In this document: piece after piece, positions 10,765 through 18,739 of the stretch
Layout of the letters: the number at the start of each line of letters is the position of its first letter
How positions within the stretch are numbered: position 1 is the first letter of the stretch
Assembly: GCA_009773455.1 (NCBI GenBank)
Contig: WSXU01000017.1
Location: forward strand, 1-64,000
Length of the DNA stretch: 64,000 bases
From: Bacteroidota bacterium
Lineage (GTDB): Bacteria > Bacteroidota > Bacteroidia > Bacteroidales > Lentimicrobiaceae
Direction: 5' to 3'
Translations under genes and position numbers: made by a program
The notes under the pieces: generated by a model
The model's input: the letters and a program-made list of their open reading frames with translations, nothing else
The model's database searches: none
What the model was told of the DNA's origin: nothing

Positions 10765-12120
10765 TCATCCTGACACCCTGCCGAACAGCAGTTCAAACTT
10801 CGTTCCTTCATTCTCAGAACTCTGAACATTACAGGCAACCCCATGTACTTTAAGGATTTTGGCCACCAGTGAAAGCCCGATTCCAAACCCGCTTTTATAT
10901 TTTACGTTGCTCGCCCGCTTAAAGGGCGTGAAGATGTCAATCATCTGGTCCGATGGTATTCCAATTCCATCGTCGGAAATAATAATCTTAATGAATCTCT
11001 CCTCAATGATAAATTCGGTGATCACCTCCCCTTCCGAGAACTTGCAGGCATTCTCGAGCAGATTGTTGAATGCAATGGTCAGCAATCCGGGATTGCCCCT
11101 GACAAGCAGGTCATTTTCATTTTCAGGATAGGTGATTCTGAGCAGGATCTTCCTGTCATGATACCTGGATTTAACCTGATGAATAGATGTGTAGATCACC
11201 TCATCAAGGCGGATGTCTGAGAGCTGAATATTGACATCCCTGTTCAAATGGGCAAGCTCCAGCAGACTGTTAAGGAGATAATTGAGTTTCCTGACATCGG
11301 TAATCAATCCCGAAATATGCGTCTTGTATTCATCGGTTGTCCGCTCCCGGGTCAGGATATAATCAGACTCAATGTTCATTACAGTCAATGGTGTTCTTAA
11401 TTCATGGGAGGCATTGGATATAAAGTCGGCCTGGTTCTGAAAGGAAATTTCAAGATTGCGGAGCATTTCATTGAAAGCGATGGCCAGCTGTGCTATTTCA
11501 TCTGTCCCATTTCCTTCATCGAGCCTGCTGCTTAGTCTGGACGAGTTGATAGCCCTGATGCTGCTAATCAGCCTCGAAATCGGCCTGATGGCTCTTTGAG
11601 AAAAAATATATGACAGATAAACCGACAGGAAAGTACTGATGATCGAACTCCAGAAAAGCACATCAATGAGCTCCTTCAGGTTTTGCTTCCTGTAAAAATC
11701 AAAAGCCATGACATACACATAATATGTCCGGTTATTGAACCTGTGCCTGTAACCCACCCCGTCTTTTTCCCTTATTGAAAAGTAGGTGGCATCAGACTGC
11801 GGTATATGTTGTTTCAGAGCGCTTTCTGAAAGGTAATCGGGGTTATTGCTGTACACAATTTTCATGGCTGAGTCGGTGAGCACAATTTCCTCGTTTTTCC
11901 ATGAAATGGTTGACTGATGGATCTTTTTCAGCAGGGTAGAATCCACTTCGGTAACATTGATAAGCAGGATACCGGTGTTCTTAGCCCTGTCGAGCAGATC
12001 ATCCCTGAAAATACCGAGCTGGGATGAAGCCGAAAAATAGTAAACCAGACCGGCAAAAAACAGCAGAATTCCGAATACAATTAGGGTAAACTGGAGCGAA
12101 AGCTTTACTTTGATTTCCAT
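10765..12120 (-). CDS. Sensor histidine kinase of OmpR-type two-component system
   Basis: A 451-aa membrane kinase. TM1 lies at about residues 9-29, followed by a periplasmic sensor domain of about 110 aa and TM2 at about 150-170. Then come a HAMP linker (SQRAIRPISRLISSI), a HisKA domain with the phospho-acceptor motif SHELRTPLTV, and a HATPase with the N-box NNLLENACKFS, G1 DDGIGIP and G2 GFGIGLSL. The gene starts 3 bp after the response regulator stop, so the two form an operon. The periplasmic ligand is unknown. Confidence 0.95.
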   Translation of the reverse strand: MEIKVKLSLQFTLIVFGILLFFAGLVYYFSASSQLGIFRDDLLDRAKNTGILLINVTEVDSTLLKKIHQSTISWKNEEIVLTDSAMKIVYSNNPDYLSESALKQHIPQSDATYFSIREKDGVGYRHRFNNRTYYVYVMAFDFYRKQNLKELIDVLFWSSIISTFLSVYLSYIFSQRAIRPISRLISSIRAINSSRLSSRLDEGNGTDEIAQLAIAFNEMLRNLEISFQNQADFISNASHELRTPLTVMNIESDYILTRERTTDEYKTHISGLITDVRKLNYLLNSLLELAHLNRDVNIQLSDIRLDEVIYTSIHQVKSRYHDRKILLRITYPENENDLLVRGNPGLLTIAFNNLLENACKFSEGEVITEFIIEERFIKIIISDDGIGIPSDQMIDIFTPFKRASNVKYKSGFGIGLSLVAKILKVHGVACNVQSSENEGTKFELLFGRVSG

Positions 12121-12123
12121 GGT

Positions 12124-12813
12124 CTAAAGCTCCTTAACACTACAATAGAATCCATAGCCGAATTTTGTGTGAATCAGTCTGGGTTCAAAATTTTTGTCAA
12201 TCTTATTTCTCAGGTAATTGACATAAACGTCAATGACATTAGTGCCCGGGTCGAAATCGATCCCCCATACCTGTTCGATGATATAGTCACGGGTAAGCAA
12301 CTGGTCCTTGTGCTTCAGGAAAGTCTCCAGGAGCAGAAACTCCTTGGCTGTCAGGTCAATCCTCTTTTGTGAACGGGTCACGGTTTTTGTTTTCAGGTCA
12401 AGTTCAAGGTCGGCGATGGATAGCTTATCGCTGCTGACCACAACATCGGACCGCCTGAGAAAAACATTGACCCTTGCCAGAAGCTCCCTGAAATCGAATG
12501 GTTTAACCACATAATCATCGGCACCTGCTGTAAATCCTGTGAGCTTGTTGTCAGACGATCCAAGGGCTGTCAGCATGATGACCGGTACATTGAGGTCCGT
12601 TTTCCGGATTTCACGGCACAGATCAAAACCATTGATCAACGGGAGGTTAATGTCGAGAATGATCAGATTATAATCATTATTTTCCGTCATTTGCCTGCCT
12701 ACATATCCGTCGGAGGCGATATCAACCTGGAAGCCGGCATCCTCAAACTGCTTTTTCAGAATGGCAGCCAGCCGCTGCTCATCCTCGATAATTAGTAATC
12801 TAATGTTATCCAT
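12124..12813 (-). CDS. OmpR/PhoB-family response regulator
   Basis: A 229-aa regulator. The N-terminal receiver carries the acidic pair (IIEDEQR), the phospho-acceptor Asp in LIILDINLP (about residue 54), T in MLTALGS and K in VVKPFDF. The C-terminal winged helix (about 128-225) has the typical LTAKEFLLLE and GYGF features. It is first in the operon with the kinase at 10765-12120. Its upstream region carries a direct repeat with an 11-bp period (12895-12914), the spacing expected for an OmpR-family dimer. This suggests control of itself and/or of the divergent small ORF. A weak -7 match, TAACTTTA, lies on the minus strand near 12832-12840. Confidence 0.95.
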   Translation of the reverse strand: MDNIRLLIIEDEQRLAAILKKQFEDAGFQVDIASDGYVGRQMTENNDYNLIILDINLPLINGFDLCREIRKTDLNVPVIMLTALGSSDNKLTGFTAGADDYVVKPFDFRELLARVNVFLRRSDVVVSSDKLSIADLELDLKTKTVTRSQKRIDLTAKEFLLLETFLKHKDQLLTRDYIIEQVWGIDFDPGTNVIDVYVNYLRNKIDKNFEPRLIHTKFGYGFYCSVKEL

Positions 12814-12894
12814 ATTGGCCTCAATTCACGGTAAAGTTAGCGAAGAATTTCCCGTGACCGGCAATTACTTCATGTCTAACGACTTTATAACCAC

Positions 12895-12914
12895 ATTCTA
12901 ATGGAATTCTAATG
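12895..12914. promoter_or_regulatory. Direct-repeat operator candidate for the adjacent OmpR-family regulator
   Basis: ATTCTAATG occurs twice (12895-12903 and 12906-12914), giving an 11-bp period, one helical turn. It lies between the regulator gene and the divergent 32-codon ORF, about 70-90 bp before that ORF's ATG. OmpR-family dimers usually bind such head-to-tail repeats. Confidence 0.5.
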
Positions 12915-12983
12915 AGCCCTGTCGGGCAATCAGGGTAATTTAGCTGCTGATAAACAAAATCTATTCATCTCATTTGTGCTGTT

Positions 12984-13082
12984 ATGAAAAAGTCCGGTAT
13001 TCGTGTTGAACTGTTGCTCTTCCTGATATTTGCATCGGTAATTACTGGTATGATCCTTATTAAGGTATTTATTCTTAAGTAA
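12984..13082 (+). CDS. Small single-span membrane peptide (32 aa)
   Basis: ATG at 12984 to TAA at 13082 encodes 32 residues: a basic N-terminus (MKKSGIR), one hydrophobic helix of about 22 residues, and a short tail ending in LK. It is divergent from the two-component operon and sits downstream of the 11-bp-period direct repeat, so I infer it may be a target or modulator of that system. No family was recognised. The small size leaves chance as an alternative, but the clear topology and the position favour a real gene. Confidence 0.5.
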   Translation: MKKSGIRVELLLFLIFASVITGMILIKVFILK

Positions 13083-13309
13083 TTACGAAATTTACCTGCT
13101 ATTTTTTATCCAATCCGATGATCCGCCATTTCGGGTATAAAAGGAACCGGAGATTATTCCGGTGTCGGAAATATCTGTGTAACTTATTCTGATTCAGAAT
13201 ACTTCTTTGAATATTTCAGGTTGGAGATCCATTGACTGAATGGTTCCTTCAATGTTTTATTATCAAGAGCAGTCTCAGTCCATTTATACCAAGGAACTGA
13301 AATTTGGAT

Positions 13310-13317
13310 TATTTTTG
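13310..13317 (+). promoter_or_regulatory. -7 promoter element (TATTTTTG)
   Basis: An exact TAnnTTTG match 19 bp before the ATG at 13337 implies a leader of roughly 13 nt. Upstream, 13083-13309 shows no gene. Confidence 0.5.
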
Positions 13318-13336
13318 CAGATAAACTTTACGCTGC

Positions 13337-14086
13337 ATGACAAAACATCTGTATACTGCTGCCCTTGTTTTTTGTTCCATCATAGTCAATGCCCAGCAAC
13401 TCCTTCTGATCGACCGGGATCACGGGAACAGGGTGGTCAACGATTCGACCCTCACCATATCGAGCGCTGACCCTGAGATTGTTGACCTGACGATGTACTT
13501 CACCATGAAGAACAACACCGACCGCATGCTTTCGCTCAATCTGCGGAAAACGGTCCATATGGCGGCTGATTCGACCATCGACTATTTTTGTTTCGGCATC
13601 AAATGCTGGCCCGACACCGATACCACCAATTACCCCGATACCTTGCAGCCAGGGGCCGAAGATTACACCTTCGCCTCCCATGTGGTGCATTTCCGCCGTT
13701 TTGATATGCCTCCCCTGCCTTTCGGAAAAACAACCATCACCTACACCGTTTTCGATGATACCAGTTTTCCCGAACCGGTAGAAGCCAGTGTTACCGTCAT
13801 ATACAACCATCAGGCCGACCTGGGGCTGGATAAGCAGCGGCCCGCTGAAGCCCGGGTTTATCCCAATCCGGCCGGCAGTAAATTAAACGTAGTTCCCGGG
13901 GATGACTTCAGAGGATCCATGAGGATTCAACTCTTCAGCAGTCATGGTTTACTGGTGAAAACCATTCCTGTTACAGAGGAAAATGGCATGATCAGTGTTC
14001 CGGTTGAAGACCTGCAGGCGGGTTGTTATTTCGGTCGTCTGGAAAACACCGCGAATGAAACCAGGGTTTTCCGTTTTATAAAATAA
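13337..14086 (+). CDS. Secreted protein with T9SS C-terminal sorting domain
   Basis: A signal peptide ends near VNAQQ (about residue 19). The middle (20-165) is a beta-rich domain of unknown function with an Ig-like look (TMYFTMKNNTDRMLSLNLRK and a YTVFDD strand). Residues about 175-249 form a type A T9SS sorting domain: VYPNPAGSKLNV at the start, a LFSSHGLLVKT strand, LQAGCYFGRLE, and the closing RVFRFIK. It is therefore expected to pass through the type IX system to the surface or medium. It stands alone with its own promoter. I do not recognise the middle domain. Confidence 0.85.
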   Translation: MTKHLYTAALVFCSIIVNAQQLLLIDRDHGNRVVNDSTLTISSADPEIVDLTMYFTMKNNTDRMLSLNLRKTVHMAADSTIDYFCFGIKCWPDTDTTNYPDTLQPGAEDYTFASHVVHFRRFDMPPLPFGKTTITYTVFDDTSFPEPVEASVTVIYNHQADLGLDKQRPAEARVYPNPAGSKLNVVPGDDFRGSMRIQLFSSHGLLVKTIPVTEENGMISVPVEDLQAGCYFGRLENTANETRVFRFIK

Positions 14087-14183
14087 CATGATACTTTTCT
14101 GAAGGAAGATGCCTTTGATTAAAGGCCTGAAAGCTTATGCCTTGTAAATGAATATATGACAGGAATAGTATCGGAAACAAAGG

Positions 14184-14276
14184 TGGTGGGACGTACTGGT
14201 CCCGATAGCTATCGGGACGAACCAGTGACCTCATGCGTGTGAAGCATGCGCTCTGAACCAACTGAGCTAACGTCCC
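14184..14276 (-). tRNA. tRNA-Val (anticodon CAC) with an 18-bp palindrome in the T-loop
   Basis: Read 14276 to 14184, the parts in order are: acceptor GGGACGT, D arm GCTC/GAGC, anticodon arm CATGC-TTCACAC-GCATG with anticodon CAC, variable loop AGGTC, T-stem ACTGG/CCAGT, acceptor ACGTCCC, and encoded ACCA. All stems pair. The T-loop is 22 nt instead of 7: TTCG followed by the perfect palindrome TCCCGATAGCTATCGGGA. The conserved A58 position is thereby disrupted. The palindrome would form its own hairpin continuing the T-stem. The gene may be inactive, or the insert may be tolerated or removed. A tRNA-Val(UAC) elsewhere could read GUG codons, so loss would be survivable. Confidence 0.85.
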
Positions 14277-14305
14277 GGGAAGGGCAAAGATAGTAAGAAC
14301 AGGTG

Positions 14306-14333
14306 GATTTACGATTTACGATTTACGATTTAC
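14306..14333. repeat. Heptamer tandem repeat (GATTTAC)x4
   Basis: Four perfect copies of the 7-bp unit lie just outside the tRNA 5' end. Positions 14340-14460, which follow, hold short GC-rich hairpin sequence (for example CCCCGC...GCGGGG at about 14347-14373) but no gene. Confidence 0.9.
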
Positions 14334-14498
14334 GAATGACGCTTGCCCCGCAGAAGCGCAGCGCTGGCGGGGAATAACGCCCTTCGGCTTGGTTCGGCAA
14401 AAACTCACCAACCTTCGCTCAGGGTAAAAACTTGCTTGCCGCACATTAGGCAGGTGACGAATAAAGAAGCAAAGAATCTGAATCGAAACACAAAGTAT

Positions 14499-14568
14499 CT
14501 CCTTACTCCTTACTCCTTACTCCTTACTCCTTACTCCTTACTTCCTACTGCCTACAGCCTACTTCTGA
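14499..14568. repeat. Heptamer tandem repeat (CTCCTTA)x6 plus degenerate units
   Basis: Six perfect CTCCTTA units (14499-14540) are followed in the same 7-bp register by CTTCCTA, CTGCCTA, CAGCCTA and CTTCTGA. It lies 75-145 bp before the SRAP start codon. Confidence 0.9.
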
Positions 14569-14643
14569 CTGACCCTTTTTCTTCCTTGCATTTCCGGTAA
14601 CTAATGATTATTTTTCAATCCGAAATTTGATTAAAAACTAATC

Positions 14644-15423
14644 ATGTGCCGCAGATATATCCTTGCCAGTAAGCTTGATACGATTGAAAGCCGCTTTGGG
14701 GTCAGAGCATCTTTCCCCGATGGATGGGATCCCTCCATCGTGGTCGTGCCCGGTGATCAGACCTTAATCATTACACGGCAGAATCCGGGTGATCTGATCC
14801 TGTCGGAATTCGGTATGACACCCTCGTGGGCCAAAAGCAAAATGCAACTGATCAATGCCCGGGCCGAAGGTGACAAAAACCCTGGTAATGACCCGTCATT
14901 CAGCGGCTCCAGGGCCATTTTCCTCAAACCGGCCTTTCAGAAACCCTTGTTCTCACAACGTTGCATTGTCGTCGCTGATGCATACATAGAATGTTCATCC
15001 GGGATCCTTCCCAAACCATACCTTTTCTACCTGAGAGAACACAGGCACCCCATTGGTTTTGCAGGGCTTTTTGACATCTGGAAGAACCCGGAAAATGGTG
15101 CGTTGCTTCATTCATTTACCATTATCACTGTGCCAGCCAATTCGCTTGTCCGCGGCATGCCATTCTCCAGGATGCCGGTTATTCTTCCTTTTGGCCGTGA
15201 ATCACGGTGGCTGAAACCTACCCTCAGCCTGGCAGAAATTCTTGGAATGCTGACCAAATATCCGTCGAAACTGATGAACGCTTATCCCCTCAGCGGAAAG
15301 ATTCTTCAGTCAGGCCCTTTTTCAAAGGAAATCCTGTTACCAGCAGGTCAGAAACTATTGTCGGAAACCCTGCCTGCACCTCTTCCTCAACGGTCCTATT
15401 TTGAACATAAAAAGAGGACATAG
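14644..15423 (+). CDS. SRAP (YedK/HMCES-like) DNA-protein crosslink protein, variant active site
   Basis: SRAP proteins shield abasic sites in single-stranded DNA by crosslinking through the N-terminal Cys exposed after Met removal. Seen: MCRRY with Cys2; LINARAE with the conserved Asn at 71; ADAYIEC with the conserved Glu at 116; FAGLFDIW; and the RMPVIL block at 176-181. The His that normally stands two residues before the Arg of that block is Phe174 here (FSRMP). The usual Tyr/Trp after Glu is Cys117. Known work assigns that His to crosslink chemistry and reversal, so activity may be altered. At 259 aa it is slightly longer than YedK. It stands alone, downstream of the heptamer repeats. 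Confidence 0.88.
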   Translation: MCRRYILASKLDTIESRFGVRASFPDGWDPSIVVVPGDQTLIITRQNPGDLILSEFGMTPSWAKSKMQLINARAEGDKNPGNDPSFSGSRAIFLKPAFQKPLFSQRCIVVADAYIECSSGILPKPYLFYLREHRHPIGFAGLFDIWKNPENGALLHSFTIITVPANSLVRGMPFSRMPVILPFGRESRWLKPTLSLAEILGMLTKYPSKLMNAYPLSGKILQSGPFSKEILLPAGQKLLSETLPAPLPQRSYFEHKKRT

Positions 15424-15546
15424 AGATATATCCTGATGACCAGTATTGCGAAAATCCAAGGAAACTGACTACATTTACAATCGTAAGTCCTCTGTATGGC
15501 AGGGGGTTCTTGTAGAATTCGGTTTAATCTTTCAAGGCTTATACAT

Positions 15547-16995
15547 ATGGCTGGTTCCATTTTCTATAAATATCTGATATATAATGTATTATTACTTATA
15601 ATTGGTACGCTGTCAATTGCGGATGCCGCTGCACGGGAGCTTAAAATAACCTTTCACATCCGGGGAGTCGCCGGAACCAATGTGAGCCTGATCCCATTGT
15701 CCGGGCCAAAACTACTGAAAAGTATTGCTGAAGTAAAATCGGTAAAAAGCGGGCAAACCGCCTTTCTGACTGTACCGGATGAATACCTTCCGGGTGAGTT
15801 TATTTTAAGGTTCGATTATAAGGAGAAGCAAGAAAGCACCCCCTACCCTTCCGAAAAGCACATCCTTATCGGAAGCCAGTCGCTGGAACTATGGGTTCAT
15901 CCTATGTTTGCCAACAATCCCGACAGTACCTGGTTCGGAAAAGATGAAAAAGAGAACACTGCTTTCGCGCTTTTTACAAAGGAAAACAGCCGGCAAAAGG
16001 AGAAGATCGGCCTGCTTCAGCAGTTCCTGATGGCATACGATGACACAGGTTCGGATTTTTACCTGGAGGGTATCAGAGAATATGAGAAACGGCGGGTTGA
16101 ATATAACAAATGGCTTGATGCCAGGACAAAGGAAGACAAAGCGCTGTTTGCCTCAAGCCTCTACAGGTTCAGTTATCTTCCTGACATTGCATGGACCGGC
16201 AGTGAAAAGGAGCGTCTGCTCAGCCTGATCGGCCATTATTTTGATGGCATTGATTTCAACGATCCGGTCATCACCAGAACCTCACAACTGAACGAATGGA
16301 TGAACGGCTATGTAAACCTGCACGGTCAGATGGCGACCTCAATGGCTCTGCGCGATTCACTTCTTCCTGCAGCTGCCAGAAAGGCCATCGAAACGGCAAA
16401 AGCAGGACATCCACAGGTGTACGGCTGGATGGTTGACTATTTTTACCGGGGTTTCGAAAGCAATGACCTGCCGCAGGGGATGAAGGTACTTGAACCATAT
16501 CTGAACGACCCGGCATGCCCTACTACCAAAAGAATGGAAATAGAACGCAGGCTGAAAGGAATGGAAACGCTTCTGCCCGGGGTTACGGCACCCGATTTCG
16601 TTTTAAACAACCGCGATAACATTCCTGTCCGGTTATCGGAATTCACGAAAGGGACTGGCTACATACTCCTGCTGTTCTGGTCAGCCGACTGCAGCCATTG
16701 TGCCGAAACGGTTAAAACGCTTTATCCCTGGTCTCTAAAGCCGGAAACCAGCAGCAAGCTGGAAGTGATTGCCATCAGCCTCGATGAAACAGAGGCTGAA
16801 ATTACCGCATGGAACAACACGATAACCGGGCTACAGGGGTGGACTCACCTGAGGGCTAAGGAAGGCATCAACAGCAAGGTGGCGAATGATTATTTCATCC
16901 TTGCTACCCCGGTAATGATTCTGATTGACAGGAAAACAGGGAAAATAAAGGCATTGCCCGGGTCAACAGAAGAGTTAAATAATATCACAGGATGA
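15547..16995 (+). CDS. Secreted thioredoxin-like (TlpA/AhpC-TSA) protein
   Basis: The start at 15547 gives a signal sequence (hydrophobic about residues 9-27). An earlier ATG at 15496 adds 17 residues without signal character. Residues about 30-120 look like the beta-rich N-terminal domain often found before Bacteroidota TlpA proteins. A helical middle follows to about 340. The C-terminal thioredoxin fold (about 345-480) contains APDFVLNN, LLLFWSADCSHCAETV with the CSHC redox pair, and the cis-Pro loop ATPVMILID. I infer a periplasmic thiol-disulfide oxidoreductase or peroxiredoxin-like role. Its stop overlaps the next start (ATGA), so it is translationally coupled to the membrane protein at 16992. 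Confidence 0.85.
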   Translation: MAGSIFYKYLIYNVLLLIIGTLSIADAAARELKITFHIRGVAGTNVSLIPLSGPKLLKSIAEVKSVKSGQTAFLTVPDEYLPGEFILRFDYKEKQESTPYPSEKHILIGSQSLELWVHPMFANNPDSTWFGKDEKENTAFALFTKENSRQKEKIGLLQQFLMAYDDTGSDFYLEGIREYEKRRVEYNKWLDARTKEDKALFASSLYRFSYLPDIAWTGSEKERLLSLIGHYFDGIDFNDPVITRTSQLNEWMNGYVNLHGQMATSMALRDSLLPAAARKAIETAKAGHPQVYGWMVDYFYRGFESNDLPQGMKVLEPYLNDPACPTTKRMEIERRLKGMETLLPGVTAPDFVLNNRDNIPVRLSEFTKGTGYILLLFWSADCSHCAETVKTLYPWSLKPETSSKLEVIAISLDETEAEITAWNNTITGLQGWTHLRAKEGINSKVANDYFILATPVMILIDRKTGKIKALPGSTEELNNITG

Positions 16996-17699
16996 TGAAA
17001 CCGGTAGTCAAAGTAATCGCATACCTGACAATTTTCAGCATCGCCATGGGCTTTATGGAATCGGCCGTGGTGGTTTATCTCAGGGCCTTATACTACCCGG
17101 ATGGCTTTGTTTTTCCCCTGGTACCCCTTGACGGTAAGATACTGATCACTGAATTGCTTCGGGAACTGGCCACGCTCATCATGCTGATTGTGGCCGGCAT
17201 CATCGCAGGAAAAAATTTCGCTCAGCGATTTGTGTTTTTCCTTTTCTGTTTCGCTGTCTGGGACATCTTTTATTACGTGTTTCTCTATCTGCTGATTGGC
17301 TGGCCGGCAACCCTTCTCGACTGGGACATCCTGTTCCTGCTGCCGGTACCCTGGATTGGCCCTGTACTCGCCCCCTGTCTGCTGTCATTGATGATGATTC
17401 TTATGATGTTGATGGTCACCTGGCTTCAGGAAAATCAGCGCATGGTAAAGTTTAGCAGGGTTGACCTGATTCTTCTCGTTTCGGGCAGCCTGGTCGTTAT
17501 CGGATCATTTACCAGGGATTATTTCATGATGATTGCTGCCACCGATGCTTCAACAACAGGTTCAGGAATGATGGATATCCTCAGGAACTTCATCCCTGAA
17601 TCTTTCAGCTGGCTGCTTTTCGGCTCAGGTGTATTGTTGCTGATGACTGACTTTGTCTTGATATTCTTAAGGAGTATGAATAAAATGAAACCATCATAA
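16992..17699 (+). CDS. Conserved membrane protein of unknown function
   Basis: About six or seven predicted helices span this 235-aa protein (roughly residues 8-28, 47-68, 72-95, 100-120, 125-145, 155-175 and 208-230). The N-terminal motif MESAVVVYLRALYYPDGFVF has charged and aromatic residues inside the membrane region, which suggests a conserved functional site. I do not recognise a named family. The start overlaps the thioredoxin-like gene by 4 bp. A second ATG at 16995 is an equally possible start. The coupling suggests a membrane partner of the periplasmic thiol protein, which is inference only. Confidence 0.8.
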   Translation: MMKPVVKVIAYLTIFSIAMGFMESAVVVYLRALYYPDGFVFPLVPLDGKILITELLRELATLIMLIVAGIIAGKNFAQRFVFFLFCFAVWDIFYYVFLYLLIGWPATLLDWDILFLLPVPWIGPVLAPCLLSLMMILMMLMVTWLQENQRMVKFSRVDLILLVSGSLVVIGSFTRDYFMMIAATDASTTGSGMMDILRNFIPESFSWLLFGSGVLLLMTDFVLIFLRSMNKMKPS

Positions 17700-17850
17700 A
17701 GGTTTCGATTTACCGGATTCTGATACTTCCCACAGGCTTAAGAATGCTTCTGACAGATACTATAACACCTTATGAACCAAGCCTTTGGAATTAAGTACGG
17801 TTGATTATAATGGAAAAAAGTGTAAGGCCATTGCTGCTGAACTTACACGA

Positions 17851-18690
17851 TTACTCTCCATCCGGCTCATAATGCACCTGAACAACACACCTGCTGATAT
17901 TCCTGCAGATCAGTTCTTCGACCCGGTGTGAAACCTGATGCGCTTCGGTGATGGATAATCCGGGATCCACATGAATGGTAACATCCACAAAGTGATCGGC
18001 ACCGGAAGTTCTGACCCTCAGATCGTGATAGGAACAAATATCTTCTGAATTTTCCAGAATTCCGGTTATCTGCCTGTGCATACTCAATGGCGCCTTGTCG
18101 AGCAGCGCATCGATGGCCCGCCGTCCGAGCCTGATTGAAACATAAGTTACGATTATGGCAACGCCCAGGGCAGCAACCGAGTCAGCAAGATGGTAGCCAA
18201 ATCCCGCACAGATAAGACCCAGCAAAACAACAGCGGAACTCCAGATATCCGTCGAAAAATGAAGCGCATCGGCTTCCAGTGCCTGGCTGTTGTACTTTTC
18301 GGCCACCCTGGAAAGCGCACGGGAGCGGGAAATATCGATCAAAATGGATGAAATGACAACGATATAACTCCATATTGTAACCTCGATGTGTGTATTGCCG
18401 CTGATCAGCCGGCTGAATGCTTCATACACTATCCAGATACAGGTAACCAGCAGCAGTATGGTTTCGATCAGTGCTGAAAGGTTTTCGATCTTTCCATGAC
18501 CATACTGATGGTTCTGATCGGCAGGCATATCGGAAATCATCACGGCAAACCAGGTAATTACGGCAGCAAGCAAATCGAGTCCCGAATGCATGGCTTCCGA
18601 CAAAATGCCAAGACTTCCCGTGAGAATTCCGATAACCAGTTTGAAACCGGTAAGAAAAACGGCAGCAACAACCGAAAGGCCGGCCACCAT
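17851..18690 (-). CDS. Cation diffusion facilitator (CDF) metal exporter
   Basis: A 279-aa CDF protein of the usual length with six helices. The metal site residues are visible: HSGLD in TM2 and ALHFSTD in TM5 (H-x3-D pairs). The interhelix motif HQYGHGKIENL is also present. The C-terminal cytoplasmic domain (about 205-279) has the typical DLRVRTSGADHFVDVTIHVD strand pattern. It would export Zn(II), Fe(II) or a similar divalent ion in exchange for protons. It lies 49 bp downstream of the cytochrome b gene on the same strand and may be co-transcribed with it. Confidence 0.92.
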   Translation of the reverse strand: MVAGLSVVAAVFLTGFKLVIGILTGSLGILSEAMHSGLDLLAAVITWFAVMISDMPADQNHQYGHGKIENLSALIETILLLVTCIWIVYEAFSRLISGNTHIEVTIWSYIVVISSILIDISRSRALSRVAEKYNSQALEADALHFSTDIWSSAVVLLGLICAGFGYHLADSVAALGVAIIVTYVSIRLGRRAIDALLDKAPLSMHRQITGILENSEDICSYHDLRVRTSGADHFVDVTIHVDPGLSITEAHQVSHRVEELICRNISRCVVQVHYEPDGE

Positions 18691-18739
18691 TTTCTTTTCC
18701 TTAACAGCTTACGACATCTGAATCAAATCATTAACAGAT

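Noticed and set aside
14306-14568. Possible CRISPR-like array
   Set aside because: Repeats are contiguous 7-bp units without spacers, and no cas genes are present.
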